This document shows positions 7,482 to 15,926 of a stretch of DNA of 29,725 bases, piece after piece. The stretch is from Flavobacteriales bacterium (GTDB lineage: Bacteria > Bacteroidota > Bacteroidia > Flavobacteriales_F > PHOS-HE28), in the NCBI GenBank assembly GCA_016718655.1, contig JADKCV010000048.1:1-29725 (forward strand), written 5' to 3'. Every line of letters begins with the position of its first letter. Within the stretch, counting starts at the first letter, position 1. A model generated the notes under the pieces. That model saw nothing but the letters and a program-made list of their open reading frames with translations, was not told where the DNA came from and did no database searches. A program made the translations under genes and the position numbers.

Positions 7482-8093
7482 ATGGGAGTGGAGCTTATCC
7501 TGAAATACTTCCCAGAGCTTACCGCTGTTCAGCGGGCGCAGTTCGCTCAGCTGGGTGCGTTGTACACCCAATGGAACGAGCGCGTCAACCTCATCTCGCG
7601 CAAGGACTTCGAGCATCTGTACGAGCGGCACATCCTGCATTCGCTTGGCATTGCCAAGGTGGTGCGGTTCAAGAAGGGCACACGCATCGTGGACGTCGGC
7701 ACGGGCGGCGGATTCCCATTGGTCCCATTGGCGGTCCTGTTCCCCCAATGCACATTCCATGGTATCGATGGTATCGGCAAGAAGATCGCTGCGGTGAACG
7801 GGGTCATCGAGGGGCTAGGGATCACCAACTGCACTGCCGAACAAGTACGTAGTGAGGATCACAAGCAGAAGTACGACGCCATGGTCAGTCGGGCGGTGAC
7901 CACGCTGCCCGAGTTCCTGCGCATGACCAAGCACCTGGTGAGCAAGGGTGAAGGCACGCTCTACTACCTCAAGGGCGGGGAGTTGGCCGATGAGCTGTTG
8001 CCCATCAAACAGACCTACCGCGTGTTCGAACTGTCCGAACACTTCGAAGAGGAGTTCTTCGCAACGAAGAAGGTGGTGCGGGTCAACCTGTGA
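7482..8093 (+). CDS. rsmG: 16S rRNA (guanine-527-N7)-methyltransferase RsmG
   Basis: SAM-dependent methyltransferase making m7G527 in 16S rRNA. Family landmarks: YTQWNERVNLISRKDFEHLY and ERHILHSLGIAKVV near the N-terminus, SAM motif I in IVDVGTGGGFPLVPLAVLFP, then FHGIDGIGKKIAAV and the conserved YDAMVSRAVTTLPEFL. I start at ATG 7482 (MGVELILKYFPELT), which gives 203 aa, close to the ~205 of the family. Upstream in-frame starts at 7428 and 7452 would translate the octamer repeat. It overlaps the ABC-exporter gene tail to tail by 11 bp, so no terminator separates the two convergent units. Confidence 0.95.
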   Translation: MGVELILKYFPELTAVQRAQFAQLGALYTQWNERVNLISRKDFEHLYERHILHSLGIAKVVRFKKGTRIVDVGTGGGFPLVPLAVLFPQCTFHGIDGIGKKIAAVNGVIEGLGITNCTAEQVRSEDHKQKYDAMVSRAVTTLPEFLRMTKHLVSKGEGTLYYLKGGELADELLPIKQTYRVFELSEHFEEEFFATKKVVRVNL

Positions 8094-9912
8094 TGCCTTC
8101 GCTCTGCAACCGGCTCAAGCTCCGGTAGAGTCCTTCCGGCAACGCCATCAATGCCTCGTGTGTGCCGTTCTCCACCACCGTGCCCTTGTCCAGTACCACG
8201 ATCCGATCGGCATCGCGGATGGTGCTAAGGCGATGTGCGATCACCAGGCTGGTGCGTCCCTTCATCAAGTGCTCCAAGGCCTCCTGCACCAGGCGTTCGC
8301 TCTCGCTGTCCAGCGCGCTGGTGGCCTCGTCCAGGATCAGGATCGCGGGGTCCTTCAACACGGCACGTGCGATGGCGATGCGCTGACGTTGCCCACCACT
8401 CAACTGCACACCGCGCTCACCCACCACGGTCCCGTATCCTTCCGGGAAACCGATGATGAAGTCGTGCGCGAAGGCCTTGCGTGCGGCATCCTGAACCTCC
8501 GCGTCCGATGCGCCCGGCTTGCCATAGGCGATGTTCTCGCGGATGGTGCCACCGAAGAGCAGCACTTCCTGCGGTACGATGGCCATGCGGTCGCGTAATG
8601 CGGTCAGGGGATAGTTGGCCACAGGCCGGCCATCGATCAGCACCCGTCCGTGAACGGGGTCGTGGAAACGCAGCACCAGTGCCGCCAGGGTGCTCTTGCC
8701 CGCACCGCTCGGGCCCACCAGCGCGATCCGCTGTCCGGGTTCCACCTGCAGGTCCACCCCGCGTAGCACGGGCATGTCCGCACGCGAGGCGTAGTGGAAG
8801 TCCACGTGCTCGAAGGTGATGCTGCCACGGATGGGGAGCGGCGCACCCTTCGGTCCCAGGTCGATGGGTTCGGCCACCTCGTCGTGCAGGTCCATCAGTC
8901 GTTCGGTGGCGCCCACGGCCTTCAGCACCTGCGTCACGTACTCGGGAATACTGCCGATACTGGCACCGATGAAGACCGAATAGAGGATGAAGGTGACGAG
9001 TTCGCCCGTGCTGATCACGCCTTCCTCCTTCAAGTGCACGCCGCGCCAGATGACCAGAACAATGGCGCCGAAGAGACACAGGATGATGAAGGAGACGAAA
9101 GCACCGCGCCAGCGCGCACCCTTCATCGCCAGGTCGCGTGCGGCTTGCACGCTGCGCCCGTAGCGCAACGCTTCCCAGGCTTCGTTGGCATAGGCCTTCA
9201 CGCTTTGGATGCCTTGCAGGGTCTCATCCACCACCACGTTGGTGTCCGCGATGCGGTCCTGCACCTCCTTGCTCAGCGTGCGGATGTAACGTCCGAAGAG
9301 CACGGCCACCACAGTGACCACCGGCACCGAGGCGAGCATGGTGAGGGTGAGCTGGGGCGAGAGGCGGGTGAGCAACACCAGACCCACGATCACGATGACC
9401 ACCTGGCGCACCAGTTCCGCGAGCGTGGTGGTGAAGGTGTCCTGCAATAAAGCCACGTCCGCGCTGATGCGGCTGTTCAGTTCACCCACACGGCGCGTGG
9501 CGAAGAAGTGCATGGGCAGCTTCACCACGTGCTCGTACGTATCCTGTCGCAACCGGGCCAGCATGTGCTCGGTGACATAGGCGAAGAGGTAGATCCGGCC
9601 GAAGCCGAGCACGGCTTGCAACGCGAAGACGCCCAGCAGCAGCAGCGCCACCGAGTCGATGTTGCCAAGGTCGAACAAGGCCTCGGTGTCGGTGGGTACA
9701 TCGCCCTTGGTGGCATCCACCAGCCGGCCCATCAGCCCCGGGAACACCATGCCCAGCATGCTGTTCAACAGGAGCAGCACCATGCCGATGCTGAAGGCCG
9801 AGCGATACGGGCGCAGGTAGCGGAACAGCCGGAAGAACTTGCGCAGCGTGCTCTTGTTCAGCTTCGCCGGTTTGGCGTCGTCGTCCTGGTCGCGCTTCCT
9901 GCGGGAGGCCAT
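8083..9912 (-). CDS. ABC exporter, fused permease and ATPase (MsbA/multidrug type)
   Basis: A 609-residue half-transporter of the ABCB/MsbA class, expected to work as a homodimer in the inner membrane, exporting a lipid or drug-like substrate. Residues about 1-330 form the six-helix transmembrane domain (RLFRYLRPYRSAFSIGMVLL onward). The ATPase domain follows with Walker A GPSGAGKST, Q-loop MAIVPQEVLLFGG, signature LSGGQRQRIAIARA, Walker B AILILDEATSALD and switch His in VIAHRLSTI. All catalytic residues are present. The N-terminus is highly charged (MASRRKRDQDDDAKPAK) and cytoplasmic. MsbA itself (lipid A flipping) is possible but cannot be separated from multidrug exporters by sequence alone. 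Confidence 0.93.
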   Translation of the reverse strand: MASRRKRDQDDDAKPAKLNKSTLRKFFRLFRYLRPYRSAFSIGMVLLLLNSMLGMVFPGLMGRLVDATKGDVPTDTEALFDLGNIDSVALLLLGVFALQAVLGFGRIYLFAYVTEHMLARLRQDTYEHVVKLPMHFFATRRVGELNSRISADVALLQDTFTTTLAELVRQVVIVIVGLVLLTRLSPQLTLTMLASVPVVTVVAVLFGRYIRTLSKEVQDRIADTNVVVDETLQGIQSVKAYANEAWEALRYGRSVQAARDLAMKGARWRGAFVSFIILCLFGAIVLVIWRGVHLKEEGVISTGELVTFILYSVFIGASIGSIPEYVTQVLKAVGATERLMDLHDEVAEPIDLGPKGAPLPIRGSITFEHVDFHYASRADMPVLRGVDLQVEPGQRIALVGPSGAGKSTLAALVLRFHDPVHGRVLIDGRPVANYPLTALRDRMAIVPQEVLLFGGTIRENIAYGKPGASDAEVQDAARKAFAHDFIIGFPEGYGTVVGERGVQLSGGQRQRIAIARAVLKDPAILILDEATSALDSESERLVQEALEHLMKGRTSLVIAHRLSTIRDADRIVVLDKGTVVENGTHEALMALPEGLYRSLSRLQSEGITG

Positions 9913-9959
9913 TCGTGTTCGTCGTTGCTATAGGTCCAAGCGCTTCTTATCCCTCCCTC

Positions 9960-10021
9960 ACGCACTCATGTCCTCATGCCCACAAGTACACCTGTACGGA
10001 TGCCCACATGTATATGCTCAC
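9960..10021. repeat. Degenerate octamer tandem repeat between SRPBCC gene and ABC exporter
   Basis: About eight consecutive 8-mers on the plus strand: ACGCACTC, ATGTCCTC, ATGCCCAC, AAGTACAC, CTGTACGG, ATGCCCAC, a 6-mer ATGTAT, ATGCTCAC. The array starts 47 bp from the exporter ATG and ends on the stop codon of the SRPBCC gene. The unit resembles that at 7420-7455 (ATGTGCCC). There are no unique spacers, so it is not a CRISPR array. Confidence 0.6.
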
Positions 10022-10419
10022 CCATGGATCGCCTTCATCTTGTCGGCGATATGGTCGAACAGGGCCTTCAAGGGCTTCTCCACCATCATCTTGATGAAGG
10101 GATTGATGTCGCCCTCGAATTGTTGCCAAGCGGTGGTCACACCGTTGTTCTCTTTCAAGTGTACGTTGAGCGTGAAGGGGAATGGGCTGCGGTCCGTGGC
10201 TTTCAGAATGACGAGGTGTGGCGCTTCCCCGCCGGCCAGTTCAAGCCCGATGGTGGCCGCACCTTGCACCTTGAAGGAACAACTCCGTCCGTCGCTCTTC
10301 CATTCGCTGATGCGATCCTGGGGCAACAACTGTTGGAAGTTGTTCATGTCCTGGAGGAACGCGTAAAGCTCTTGTGCGCCCTTGCCGATCTCCACCTGCT
10401 TGCTCTCGATCGTTGTCAT
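10018..10419 (-). CDS. SRPBCC-family (START/polyketide-cyclase-like) protein
   Basis: A small 133-residue cytoplasmic protein of the SRPBCC helix-grip fold (MTTIESKQVEIGKGAQELY at the start, then AFLQDMNNFQQLLPQ, WKSDGRSCSFKVQGAATIGL, TTAWQQFEGDINPFIKMMVE and a long C-terminal helix). Members bind hydrophobic ligands; no ligand can be assigned. Start at ATG 10419: the in-frame extension upstream to 10587 reads as random Arg/Gly/Pro-rich sequence and overlaps pyrE. It lies 128 bp downstream of pyrE on the same strand, an arrangement I associate with Bacteroidota. The spacer 10420-10547 holds only a weak five-bp stem (CGGGT/ACCCG). Confidence 0.82.
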   Translation of the reverse strand: MTTIESKQVEIGKGAQELYAFLQDMNNFQQLLPQDRISEWKSDGRSCSFKVQGAATIGLELAGGEAPHLVILKATDRSPFPFTLNVHLKENNGVTTAWQQFEGDINPFIKMMVEKPLKALFDHIADKMKAIHG

Positions 10420-10547
10420 GCTTGTTCGTTGTTGCTGGTCGGCTTCACACCCCGGATCCCGACCCACGATCGGGTGGATCGACCCGTTAGGGGCGAAGGG
10501 GTTGAGGAACGCTACATCGGTATGGATCGTGACCCTTCCTCGACTCC

Positions 10548-11193
10548 TCACACTTCCACACCCCAGTGCGCCGGATCCTTGCGCCATTCGTTCAGCGAGA
10601 TGACGTCCTTGTCCGTGATGTAGTCACTGCGCAAGGCCTGATCGAGCAGGATGCTGTAATTGGTCAAGGAGTGCAGGGTCACCTTCTCCTTGGCGAAGGC
10701 CTTCGTGGCCTCCTCGAAGCCGTAGGTGAAGATGCTCACCATGCCCTTCACCTCAAGGCCCGCCTCACGCAGGGCCTGCACCGCGAGCAGGCTGCTCTTG
10801 CCCGTGCTCACCAGGTCCTCCACCACGATCACGCTTCGGCCCACGGTGAGGTCGCCCTCCACCTGGTTCTTCAGGCCGTGGCCCTTCGCATCGCTGCGCA
10901 CATAGAGGAACGGAAGACCCATGTCATGCGCAACCAAAGCGCCGTGTGCGATGCCGCCCGTGGCCACTCCGGCGATCATGTCGGGCCGACCGAACTCCGT
11001 GTTGATGGCCTGGACGAACTGCTGGCGGATGAAGGTGCGCACGGCCGGGTAGGAGAGCGTTTTCCGGTTATCGCAGTAGATGGGCGACTTCCACCCCGAG
11101 GCCCGTGTAGGGCTTCTTCGGACTAAGTTTGACGGCTTTGATCTGGAGGAGGAACTCGGCAACCTTAAGCGCCGGATCAAGCTGGGAAGGCAT
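10548..11193 (-). CDS. pyrE: Orotate phosphoribosyltransferase, frameshifted near the N-terminus
   Basis: Joins orotate and PRPP to make OMP in pyrimidine synthesis. The PRPP-binding motif VIVVEDLVSTGKSSLLAV and ASGWKSPIYCDNRKTLSYP are diagnostic, with MIAGVATGGIAHGALVA between. The start is ATG 11193 (MPSQLDPALKVAEFLLQIKA). As read, the N-terminal frame runs KPYTGLGVEVAHLLR and stops, while ASGWKSPIYCD lies in another frame. A two-base loss (or one gain) at about 11099-11105, where related enzymes have YTWASGWKSP, explains it; with two bases restored the gene has exactly 216 codons. The ATG overlaps the NUDIX ATG on the other strand (shared CATG). An essential-type biosynthetic gene broken this way suggests a sequence error. 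Confidence 0.93.
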
Positions 11194-11827
11194 GCTACGA
11201 AGGTACGAGGTTTTCATCGAGGGGCTGCCCTTGGTCATGGTCGATGATCCCGACCAACACACCCACAACGCCGCGCTGGAGCGGATCCGTGTCCACGACA
11301 AGCGGGACTTCCGTGAGCTCTTGAACGGCATGCGGCACGGAGCCTATCCGAACGGTGCATTGGCGTTCGGTCCAGGGGCCGAAGTGCTCTGGGAGATGTT
11401 GGTGCACGAGCATGTGTTCGTGCTGGCTGCTGGCGGTGCGGTGGTCGATGAGGCCGGACGCCTGTTGGCGATCAAGCGGCTAGGCAGGTGGGACCTGCCC
11501 AAGGGAAAGGTGGACCGCGACGAGGCCATCGATGCTGCGGCCCTCCGGGAGGTGCGAGAGGAATGCGGGTTGAGCGATGTACACATCCTGCAGTCGTTCC
11601 CGTGCACCTGGCACACCTATGAACGCAAAGGGAAGCAACACCTCAAGCGCACCGATTGGTACCTGATGCAGGGCACGGCCAATGAGGTGCTGGTGCCGCA
11701 ACACGAGGAGGACATCGAGGAAGTGCGTTGGATGGACCGCGCTGAGGTGCAACGGATGAAGACGGATACCTATCCTTCGTTGCTGCCCGTCATCGCGGCG
11801 TGGGAGACGTGGGCCGTTCGCCTTTGA
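11192..11827 (+). CDS. NUDIX hydrolase-domain protein
   Basis: A 211-residue protein with a complete Nudix box: GKVDRDEAIDAAALREVREE followed by CGL, matching GX5EX7REUXEEXGU with the Mg-binding glutamates. The box sits at about residues 110-132 inside the fold (VLAAGGAVVDEAGRLLAIKR before it, then WHTYERKGKQHLKRTDWYLM). The N-terminal ~70 residues (MLRRYEVFIEGLPLVMVDD) are an extra domain typical of Bacteroidota members. It would hydrolyse a nucleoside-diphosphate-linked substrate; which one is unknown. Start ATG 11192 overlaps the pyrE start on the opposite strand. The 3' end overlaps the TlpA-like gene by 38 bp, tail to tail. Confidence 0.9.
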   Translation: MLRRYEVFIEGLPLVMVDDPDQHTHNAALERIRVHDKRDFRELLNGMRHGAYPNGALAFGPGAEVLWEMLVHEHVFVLAAGGAVVDEAGRLLAIKRLGRWDLPKGKVDRDEAIDAAALREVREECGLSDVHILQSFPCTWHTYERKGKQHLKRTDWYLMQGTANEVLVPQHEEDIEEVRWMDRAEVQRMKTDTYPSLLPVIAAWETWAVRL

Positions 11828-13338
11828 TGCCGTCGGGTTCCTCCCACACCTTGATACGCTGGTCCTGTTCCACCGCCGTTCGCGCCTGATGGAACAGCGC
11901 ACCCAGTCCTTCGCTGGGCAAGGGCGCCGGTGATCGCGCCAGGATGCCGTCGTTCAACAGGAACACCGCCGGTATGGCGCGTAGCCGCAACTGCTCCCGC
12001 AATTCCTGGTCCGCCATGGCCCGGTACCATGCGAAGTCCTGGCCGGGGTGGGCCTTGCGGTACGCGCGCACTGCGGTGATGCTGGTGTCCAACGCGATGG
12101 CGATGATGCGGATACTGCCCTTGTACTCGGCGTGCAAGCGTTCCAACGCTTCCAATTCCACCGCGCAATAGGTGCACCATGCGGCCGTCACCACCACGCA
12201 TACCGGTCCTTGCAACAGACTGTCCAAGGCCACAGGCCGGTCGCGGTCGTCCAGCAGCCGCACCGACGGTAAGGGTTGCCCCACGCTCATGGCGGTGAGG
12301 TCCCACAACATGTTGGTGGCGATGGCCCGATGTTCCGCATAGGTGGAGGTCTCCGCGATCTGTTGCAAGGTGCGGCGCACATGAGCGCGGTCCAGCAACT
12401 TGCCGGGATGCATCAGGTACAACTGGTCCATCAACACCAGTTCGCTCAACTGCTGGTGGTGTCGCAGGAAGTCGTTGCGCTGCACCAACTCCACCAACCC
12501 GGCCACATCGCCCTCCCGCAACCGCGTCCGCAGGGTGTCCCCCGCATCGCGCACCACCTGCCCAGGAAGCAGGTCGGCGAAGAAGCCGCGTAGGAAACGA
12601 ACCTGTTCGGGGTTGTCGTAGTAAACGGTGCCATCGCTCAGGTAGCGCGCGTACAGGTCCTTGTCGATGGTACGCGGACCTTGCCGCAGTCCGGCCATGG
12701 TGTAACGCCGGTAAGCGATGAACCACGCATCATCCACACCTGCATAGAAGCGGTCCAACTTGTGTTCGAAGGTGTCCACCCGCTGCGCACTGAGCAGGGG
12801 GGTGACGAACAAGGTGGGTGGACGCTTGGTGCTGTCGGCCGCGTTCCCCCCTTCCTTGCGGGTCACCTCCACGGCCTGCATGCCGGCCACACGATCGGTG
12901 GCCAGGTCCTCGGCGATGAAGTCGTCCACACGCCCGTTCAGGTCGGCCGCCAGCGCGTTCACATCCAGCGGTGCGAGGTCCAGGAACTCCAGGTCTGCAC
13001 GGGTGGTGCCGTTGAGACTGCGCGCGGCGCTGGTGGGCAGCACGCGCACATGGAGGGCATGGCCGGCGCGCAGGTACAGGTCGCTCACCACATCCCCGAT
13101 ACGCAGTTGCACGCGGTGGGTGGTGCCCTCGACCACCTCGCCCTGGAGCGTGGTGGTCCCGTCGTTGTTCAATAGGCCACGCACCAGCAGCCGGGTGCGC
13201 AGGGTGAAGAGATCATCGTAGCGGAAGAGCGATACCACCTCGCCGCGGTGCTGGGGTGCTTCAACCTGGATGGTGAAGGTCCCGGCCAAGCTCGGAAGGC
13301 ACAGCAGCAGGCTCAACACCAAGGGGGATGCTCCTCAT
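11790..13338 (-). CDS. Exported TlpA-like thioredoxin-domain protein, frameshifted in its signal peptide
   Basis: A periplasmic or surface redox protein. The C-terminal ~140 residues are a TlpA/ResA-like thioredoxin fold with the CxxC active site in VTAAWCTYCAVELEALE, the cis-Pro region RLRAIPAVFLLNDG, and VGQPLPSVRLLDDRDRPVAL at the domain start. The preceding ~350 residues are an unassigned alpha/beta region (TFTIQVEAPQHRGEVVSLFR at its start). From GTG 13322 the protein begins MVLSLLLCLPSLAG, lacking a charged n-region. Removing one base from the G run 13323-13327 joins it to ATG 13338, giving MRSIPLVLSLLLCLPSLAG, a normal signal peptide, 3 nt after the coaD stop. The corrected gene has 516 codons. 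Probably co-transcribed with coaD and rsmD. Confidence 0.85.
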
Positions 13339-13341
13339 GGT

Positions 13342-13803
13342 TCAGCGTGCGGTCATCCGCATCGGTACCAACGCCGATACATCGGCCTTATTGGCGATCA
13401 GCTCGCGAACGATGGTGCTACTGATGTGCGCATGCTCGGGCAGGCTGGGCAGGAACAGGGTCTCCACGCCGGCCAGCTGGTGGTTCATCAGGGCGATGCT
13501 TCGCTCATACCCATGGTCGGTGCTGTTGCGCAATCCGCGGATGATGAAGGTGGCGCCCACGCGTTGGCACAGCGCCACGGTCAGCCCTTCGAAGGGCATC
13601 ACCTCCACTTGGGGATGTGCGGCGAACGATCCGCGGATCCAATGAAGCCGCTCCTCCTCGCTGAACATGCTGCGTTTGGTGGTGTTCACACCCATGCCGA
13701 TGACGATGCGCTCGAACAGCGGCAGTGCCCGTTGAACGATGGACACATGCCCGATGGTGATCGGGTCGAAGCTGCCCGGGAAGACGGCGATGGGTCGGTT
13801 CAT
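13342..13803 (-). CDS. coaD: Phosphopantetheine adenylyltransferase
   Basis: Fourth step of coenzyme A synthesis: ATP plus 4'-phosphopantetheine gives dephospho-CoA. The nucleotidyltransferase signature is AVFPGSFDPITIGHVSIVQR (the TxGH motif) and the second is HISSTIVRELI; FIIRGLRNSTDHGYE is also conserved. 153 aa, a normal length. Its ATG shares bases with the rsmD stop (ATGA), so translation is coupled. CoA is also the donor used by the phosphopantetheinyl transferase at 25795, though that link is generic. Confidence 0.96.
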   Translation of the reverse strand: MNRPIAVFPGSFDPITIGHVSIVQRALPLFERIVIGMGVNTTKRSMFSEEERLHWIRGSFAAHPQVEVMPFEGLTVALCQRVGATFIIRGLRNSTDHGYERSIALMNHQLAGVETLFLPSLPEHAHISSTIVRELIANKADVSALVPMRMTAR

Positions 13804-14348
13804 GGCAGTGGGGTGGGGCCGAAGAAGCTGAAGTGGACGGTGCCGTACTTCCGGGTGCGCTGGTATCCGGGCAGCATGCTCATGTCGGTGCGTTCATGGT
13901 GTTCCACGATAAGCATGCCATCCTCGCCCAGCAATCCGGCGGCCAGTACCAAGGTAGGGATCCGGTCGGCACCTTCCAGATGGAAGGGCGGGTCGGCGAA
14001 CACGATGTCGTACCGTCCGCGGTGCCCGGTCAGGAAGGTGAACACATCGGCCTTCAAGGCGCGCCACTGCTTCTCGATCCCCAGCTCCTTGGCCGTGCGT
14101 TGCAGGAAGGCGTGCAGCTTGCGGTCCTGGTCCACGCTCAAGACCTCCGTCGCCCCGCGCGAAAGGAACTCGAGCGAGATGCTACCCGTGCCCGCGAAGA
14201 GGTCCAGTACGCGGATGTCCTCCAGCGCGGTGGAGTGCTGCAGCACGTTGAACAATCCTTCCTTCGCGTAGTCGGTCGTGGGCCGCGCGTCCATGCCGTG
14301 GGGCGGGTCGATCCGCCGGTTGCGGAAGCGACCTCCTACGACACGCAT
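13800..14348 (-). CDS. rsmD: 16S rRNA (guanine-966-N2)-methyltransferase, RsmD family
   Basis: SAM-dependent N2-guanine methyltransferase. Landmarks: MRVVGGRFRNRRIDPP at the start, RPTTDYAKEGLFNVL, SAM motif VLDLFAGTGSISLEFLSRGA, and the catalytic DPPF in YDIVFADPPFH. The start is ATG 14348; the open frame extends upstream, but that part overlaps the DUF3822 gene and is not conserved. It begins 13 nt inside the DUF3822 3' end and ends in ATGA overlap with coaD. 182 aa. Confidence 0.94.
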   Translation of the reverse strand: MRVVGGRFRNRRIDPPHGMDARPTTDYAKEGLFNVLQHSTALEDIRVLDLFAGTGSISLEFLSRGATEVLSVDQDRKLHAFLQRTAKELGIEKQWRALKADVFTFLTGHRGRYDIVFADPPFHLEGADRIPTLVLAAGLLGEDGMLIVEHHERTDMSMLPGYQRTRKYGTVHFSFFGPTPLP

Positions 14349-15136
14349 GCGAATTGGTCCAAAGCGGCCAGCCAGCGTTCGGGGAATGCGCCGGCGGTGG
14401 GCCGTAATTCGCTCCACCCCGGACCGGAGGCGGGCACACAGTGTGTGAAGTAGCGGCGCAAGAGGTCCAGGTCGGCCTTGCCTGCATGGGTGCCGCACAG
14501 CTGCACCTCGGTGGTCATGGGGTCCAGTGCTGTGGTCTCCGCGGCTAGCAAGGTGAAGTACAACACATCGTGCACCGAACGAGCGGGGAAGGAGTTGCTC
14601 ATCACCAGTCGACCCTCGCGCATCACGTGCACGTCCAACCGATCGGCGCTGCGGTGCGCCAGGATCAGCGGAGTGCGCCCGTGGCGGGCCTCCACGGCAC
14701 GCACCAACACCCCATGCAACGGTAGCGCACGGGCATTGGGATACCGCTGCAACACCGCGCGTTCGGTAAGGTCGTCGTGTACGTAGATGCAGGTGGCGGC
14801 CAGCGACCCGATGGGTTCATCGCGCATGGCCCCGGTGGGGATGCCCCCATGTACCAGCTTCAAGTGCTGCGCTTCCGAACCGGGCACCAATGCCGCATCG
14901 GGTACCAGGGCGCTCCATTCGGGCAGTGAGACGAACGAGACCGACACCGGCGAACGGGGCAGAAGGTCGTCCCGAAGGGCCTGATCGCCTTTGCCCCAGG
15001 ACAACGCCATCACGGTGCCGTGGGTCAGGTCGTGGGCGGCCCAAGCGCTCACATCCTGCCCGATCAGCAGGCTCAAATGATAGGTGCGTTCCTGCTCCGG
15101 TGCGTACCGGTCCGCCGTGGAACTACCGCGTTCCAT
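14336..15136 (-). CDS. DUF3822 family protein
   Basis: A 266-residue protein recognised by its position directly upstream of rsmD-coaD and by features of the Bacteroidota DUF3822 family: TYHLSLLIGQDVSAWAAHDL at the start, FTLLAAETTALDP in the middle, VQLCGTHAGKADLDLLRRYF near the end. The family is thought to have an ASKHA-like (actin/FtsA-type) fold, but no biochemical role is known to me. No signal peptide or TM helix. Start ATG 15136 is 5 nt after the stop of the gene at 15142, so it belongs to the same transcript. Confidence 0.8.
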   Translation of the reverse strand: MERGSSTADRYAPEQERTYHLSLLIGQDVSAWAAHDLTHGTVMALSWGKGDQALRDDLLPRSPVSVSFVSLPEWSALVPDAALVPGSEAQHLKLVHGGIPTGAMRDEPIGSLAATCIYVHDDLTERAVLQRYPNARALPLHGVLVRAVEARHGRTPLILAHRSADRLDVHVMREGRLVMSNSFPARSVHDVLYFTLLAAETTALDPMTTEVQLCGTHAGKADLDLLRRYFTHCVPASGPGWSELRPTAGAFPERWLAALDQFACVS

Positions 15137-15141
15137 TGGAC

Positions 15142-15894
15142 CTATTCACCGCTCCAGTTACCGGCGGTGCTCTGCTTCTCCATGTTACCCACCATCAGTG
15201 TATCCCCAGCCACCAGTGGGGTGGGGTCCTTGGCGGTGAACACCGGCACGTTCCGGTTGCTGCTGCTGATGGCGCCCGCCTTCAAGAGGAAGGGCTGCTT
15301 GGTCACCGGCGACAGACCGAACGTGTTGGCATCGAAGGGGTAGACACGACCCTCTTGTACCCTTGGGGCGAGGAAGAGGGAGTCCATTGCGGAGGCCAGC
15401 AATGTGTCGCGGACGATCAACTTCAATTCCAGTGCGGCGGCCTCGGTAAGGGTGTCTGGCACCTGGCCCACCGAACGCACCATGGGGATCCGGCCGCTCT
15501 TCACGAAGCCGCGCAGCACCTCCATGTTCCCGGTGTACACCCCATTGGCCTGGCGGTAACCCACCTGTGCGGTGCGGATGTCCTTCAGCGCTTGGATGAC
15601 CTGCGAATCGTTAACCCGCTTCTGCGCAGTGAACTCCAGTACCTCCTTCACCGACCGGTAGTTGCGGTACGCCAGTACCAATGCCAACAGTCCGAACACC
15701 GCGCCGAGTAGCAGGCCGACCTTACGATTGATGATGCCGCCTTGGAGCAGCAACGAGATCACGCCGATCAACAGGATGAGGCCCGAGCCCAGCATCACCC
15801 ACATATTCTGCCCTTGCATACCACCTACCACCAGGAGGGTGCCGCCGAGCAGGGTCAGGATCACGGGAAAGATGTAGGGAGCGAGGTTCTTCAT
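15142..15894 (-). CDS. Hypothetical protein with three N-terminal TM helices
   Basis: A 250-residue protein with no family name known to me. Residues 1-80 hold three hydrophobic helices (PYIFPVILTLLGGTLLVVGG, MWVMLGSGLILLIGVISLLL, VGLLLGAVFGLLALVLAY). A likely coiled coil follows (NYRSVKEVLEFTAQKRVND), then a soluble region of about 150 residues that carries ALKDIRTAQVGYRQANGVYT, reminiscent of pilin-like or PilO-like proteins, though too weakly to name. It is the first gene of the run that continues with DUF3822, rsmD and coaD. A perfect -7 box lies 33 nt upstream. Confidence 0.8.
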   Translation of the reverse strand: MKNLAPYIFPVILTLLGGTLLVVGGMQGQNMWVMLGSGLILLIGVISLLLQGGIINRKVGLLLGAVFGLLALVLAYRNYRSVKEVLEFTAQKRVNDSQVIQALKDIRTAQVGYRQANGVYTGNMEVLRGFVKSGRIPMVRSVGQVPDTLTEAAALELKLIVRDTLLASAMDSLFLAPRVQEGRVYPFDANTFGLSPVTKQPFLLKAGAISSSNRNVPVFTAKDPTPLVAGDTLMVGNMEKQSTAGNWSGE

Positions 15895-15926
15895 CGGGTA
15901 GGGTTCGGAATGCGTTCCGCGGCGGC

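Noticed and set aside
9960..10021. CRISPR-like array
   Set aside because: Units are 8 bp, contiguous and degenerate, without unique spacers, and no cas gene is nearby.
10420..10547. Rho-independent terminator after pyrE
   Set aside because: Only a five-bp CGGGT/ACCCG stem without a U tract on either strand.
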